DNA from: Bacilli bacterium
GTDB taxonomy: Bacteria > Bacillota_I > Bacilli_A > RFN20 > CAG-826
NCBI GenBank assembly: GCA_017551465.1
Contig: JAFZLN010000047.1
Location: forward strand, 1-5,989
Reading direction: 5' to 3'
Length of the DNA stretch: 5,989 bases
Within the stretch, counting starts at the first letter, position 1, and each line of letters starts with the position of its first letter. Below, piece by piece: positions 5,475 through 5,989 of this stretch. The translations under genes were made by a program, and so were the position numbers. The notes under the pieces were generated by a model. It worked only from the letters and a program-made list of their open reading frames with translations, was not told where the DNA came from and searched no databases.

Positions 5475-5485
5475 ATTTTAAATAT

Positions 5486-5514
5486 CTCCTATATATCTTC
5501 GATATAGTTTTACT
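5486..5514 (-). promoter_or_regulatory. ppiB ribosome binding site with a small upstream hairpin
   Basis: AGGAG (5490-5486) serves ppiB. Just before it on the minus strand TATATC and GATATA can form a six-pair AT-only hairpin with a GAA loop. It is too weak for a terminator and lacks a T-run, so the NIF3 gene, ppiB and nfo are probably co-transcribed. No convincing promoter is seen in this gap. Confidence 0.5.
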
Positions 5515-5523
5515 AATTATTTA

Positions 5524-5989
5524 CTACATTATTACTTCAGGCATTTCTTCGTGATCCACCATTAAGATGTTCAATGTTGGGTCAATTTCAAGAAGTAATT
5601 TCTTCATTTGTGGCATGAAAATGCGTTCCACTTCGTGAGGCACATCCAAGTAATTGAAGTGTTCGTTGACAATCGCACGTCTCACATGATGTGGAGCGTC
5701 ACCTGATATATAAATATCACAGCCTTCATCTCTAGCGATGAACCAGTCACGAGAACCGCCGCCGCCAACGATACCGACTTTCTTGATGCTTGGATTACCT
5801 TCATCAATCAACAATGCATAATCAACGTTGAGTTTTGCTTTAGCAAATTTTGCAAATTCTTCAACAGGCATCGCTTCTTTTAATGTACCAATACGCATGC
5901 AAGGTTCGTTTTCAGGTTGATAAATGTTCTCTAAACCAAGCGCTTCGGTTAAGGCATCGTTCATGCCGCCTCTACCAGCATCAAAGTTA
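5524..5989 (-). CDS. NIF3/DUF34 family dinuclear metal-centre protein (N-terminal part outside window)
   Basis: The C-terminal portion of a NIF3-like (YqfO/YbgI) protein, a conserved family with a two-metal centre; its cellular role is unsettled, and the label GTP cyclohydrolase I type 2 in databases is weakly founded. The frame is open to the right edge: before the ATG at 5964 it reads NFDAGRGG, which together with MNDALTEALG is the family block (H)TNxDxxxGGxNDAL. That ATG is therefore internal and the start lies outside. Further motifs are VGGGGSRDW, GCDIYISGD and YLDVPHEVERIF, whose H-x-x-E resembles the metal-binding end of Firmicutes homologues. Only about 66 residues separate the NDAL block from GGGGS, so this is the short form without the PII/CutA-like insertion found in Bacillus YqfO. 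It ends with TAG and is followed by ppiB on the same strand. Confidence 0.92.
   Translation of the reverse strand, partial: NFDAGRGGMNDALTEALGLENIYQPENEPCMRIGTLKEAMPVEEFAKFAKAKLNVDYALLIDEGNPSIKKVGIVGGGGSRDWFIARDEGCDIYISGDAPHHVRRAIVNEHFNYLDVPHEVERIFMPQMKKLLLEIDPTLNILMVDHEEMPEVIM

Noticed and set aside
5962..5964. ATG as the start of the NIF3-family gene
   Set aside because: Upstream in-frame codons encode NFDAGRGG, part of the family core motif, up to the window edge.
1..5989. Reassignment of TGA to tryptophan (code 4)
   Set aside because: All nine genes read through under the standard code and the tryptophans checked in TnpB, EF-P, YneF, Nfo and NIF3 are TGG.

Overview
The window is bacterial, AT-rich and densely packed, and looks like a low-GC member of the Bacilli/Mollicutes-like Firmicutes, probably with a compact genome. 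The signs are strong AAGGAG-type ribosome sites, sigma-A style promoters, a UPF0154/YneF membrane protein, a Cys4-type ribosomal protein bL33 and an elongation factor P whose loop resembles Mollicutes homologues. All tryptophans I checked use TGG, so the standard bacterial code fits. IspG means the MEP isoprenoid pathway is present, which argues against classical Mycoplasma.

Layout. Positions 1-1200 hold the right part of an IS200/IS605- or IS607-like element: a 5'-truncated tnpB (RuvC nuclease, all catalytic residues kept), then its structured right end. That end is a likely omegaRNA scaffold closing at a TCAC terminus. Positions 1201-1304 are host flank, beginning with the probable guide sequence and ending in a hairpin terminator shared with the host genes on the other strand. 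Positions 1305-2967 (minus strand) carry rpmG, an MBL-fold hydrolase, efp and yneF, transcribed leftward. A terminator follows rpmG and a good promoter precedes efp. ispG (plus strand, 3065-4114) diverges from rpmG and meets nfo tail to tail with a 9-bp overlap. Positions 4106-5989 (minus strand) carry a NIF3-family gene (start beyond the right edge), ppiB and nfo, transcribed leftward.

The host genes are housekeeping: ribosome function (bL33, EF-P), protein folding (PpiB), AP-site repair (Nfo), isoprenoid synthesis (IspG) and metal-dependent hydrolases (MBL, NIF3). From memory, the order nif3-nfo-ispG-rpmG-MBL-efp follows the Bacillus subtilis order yqfO-yqfS-yqfY-rpmGA-yqgX-yqhU, as a condensed version with ispG inverted and ppiB and yneF added.

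I see no previously undescribed multi-gene system. The most interesting items are the TnpB/omegaRNA unit, the EF-P loop without the usual PGKG modification site, a duplicated motif that joins a terminator to a start codon ahead of the MBL gene, and an apparently near-leaderless ispG.
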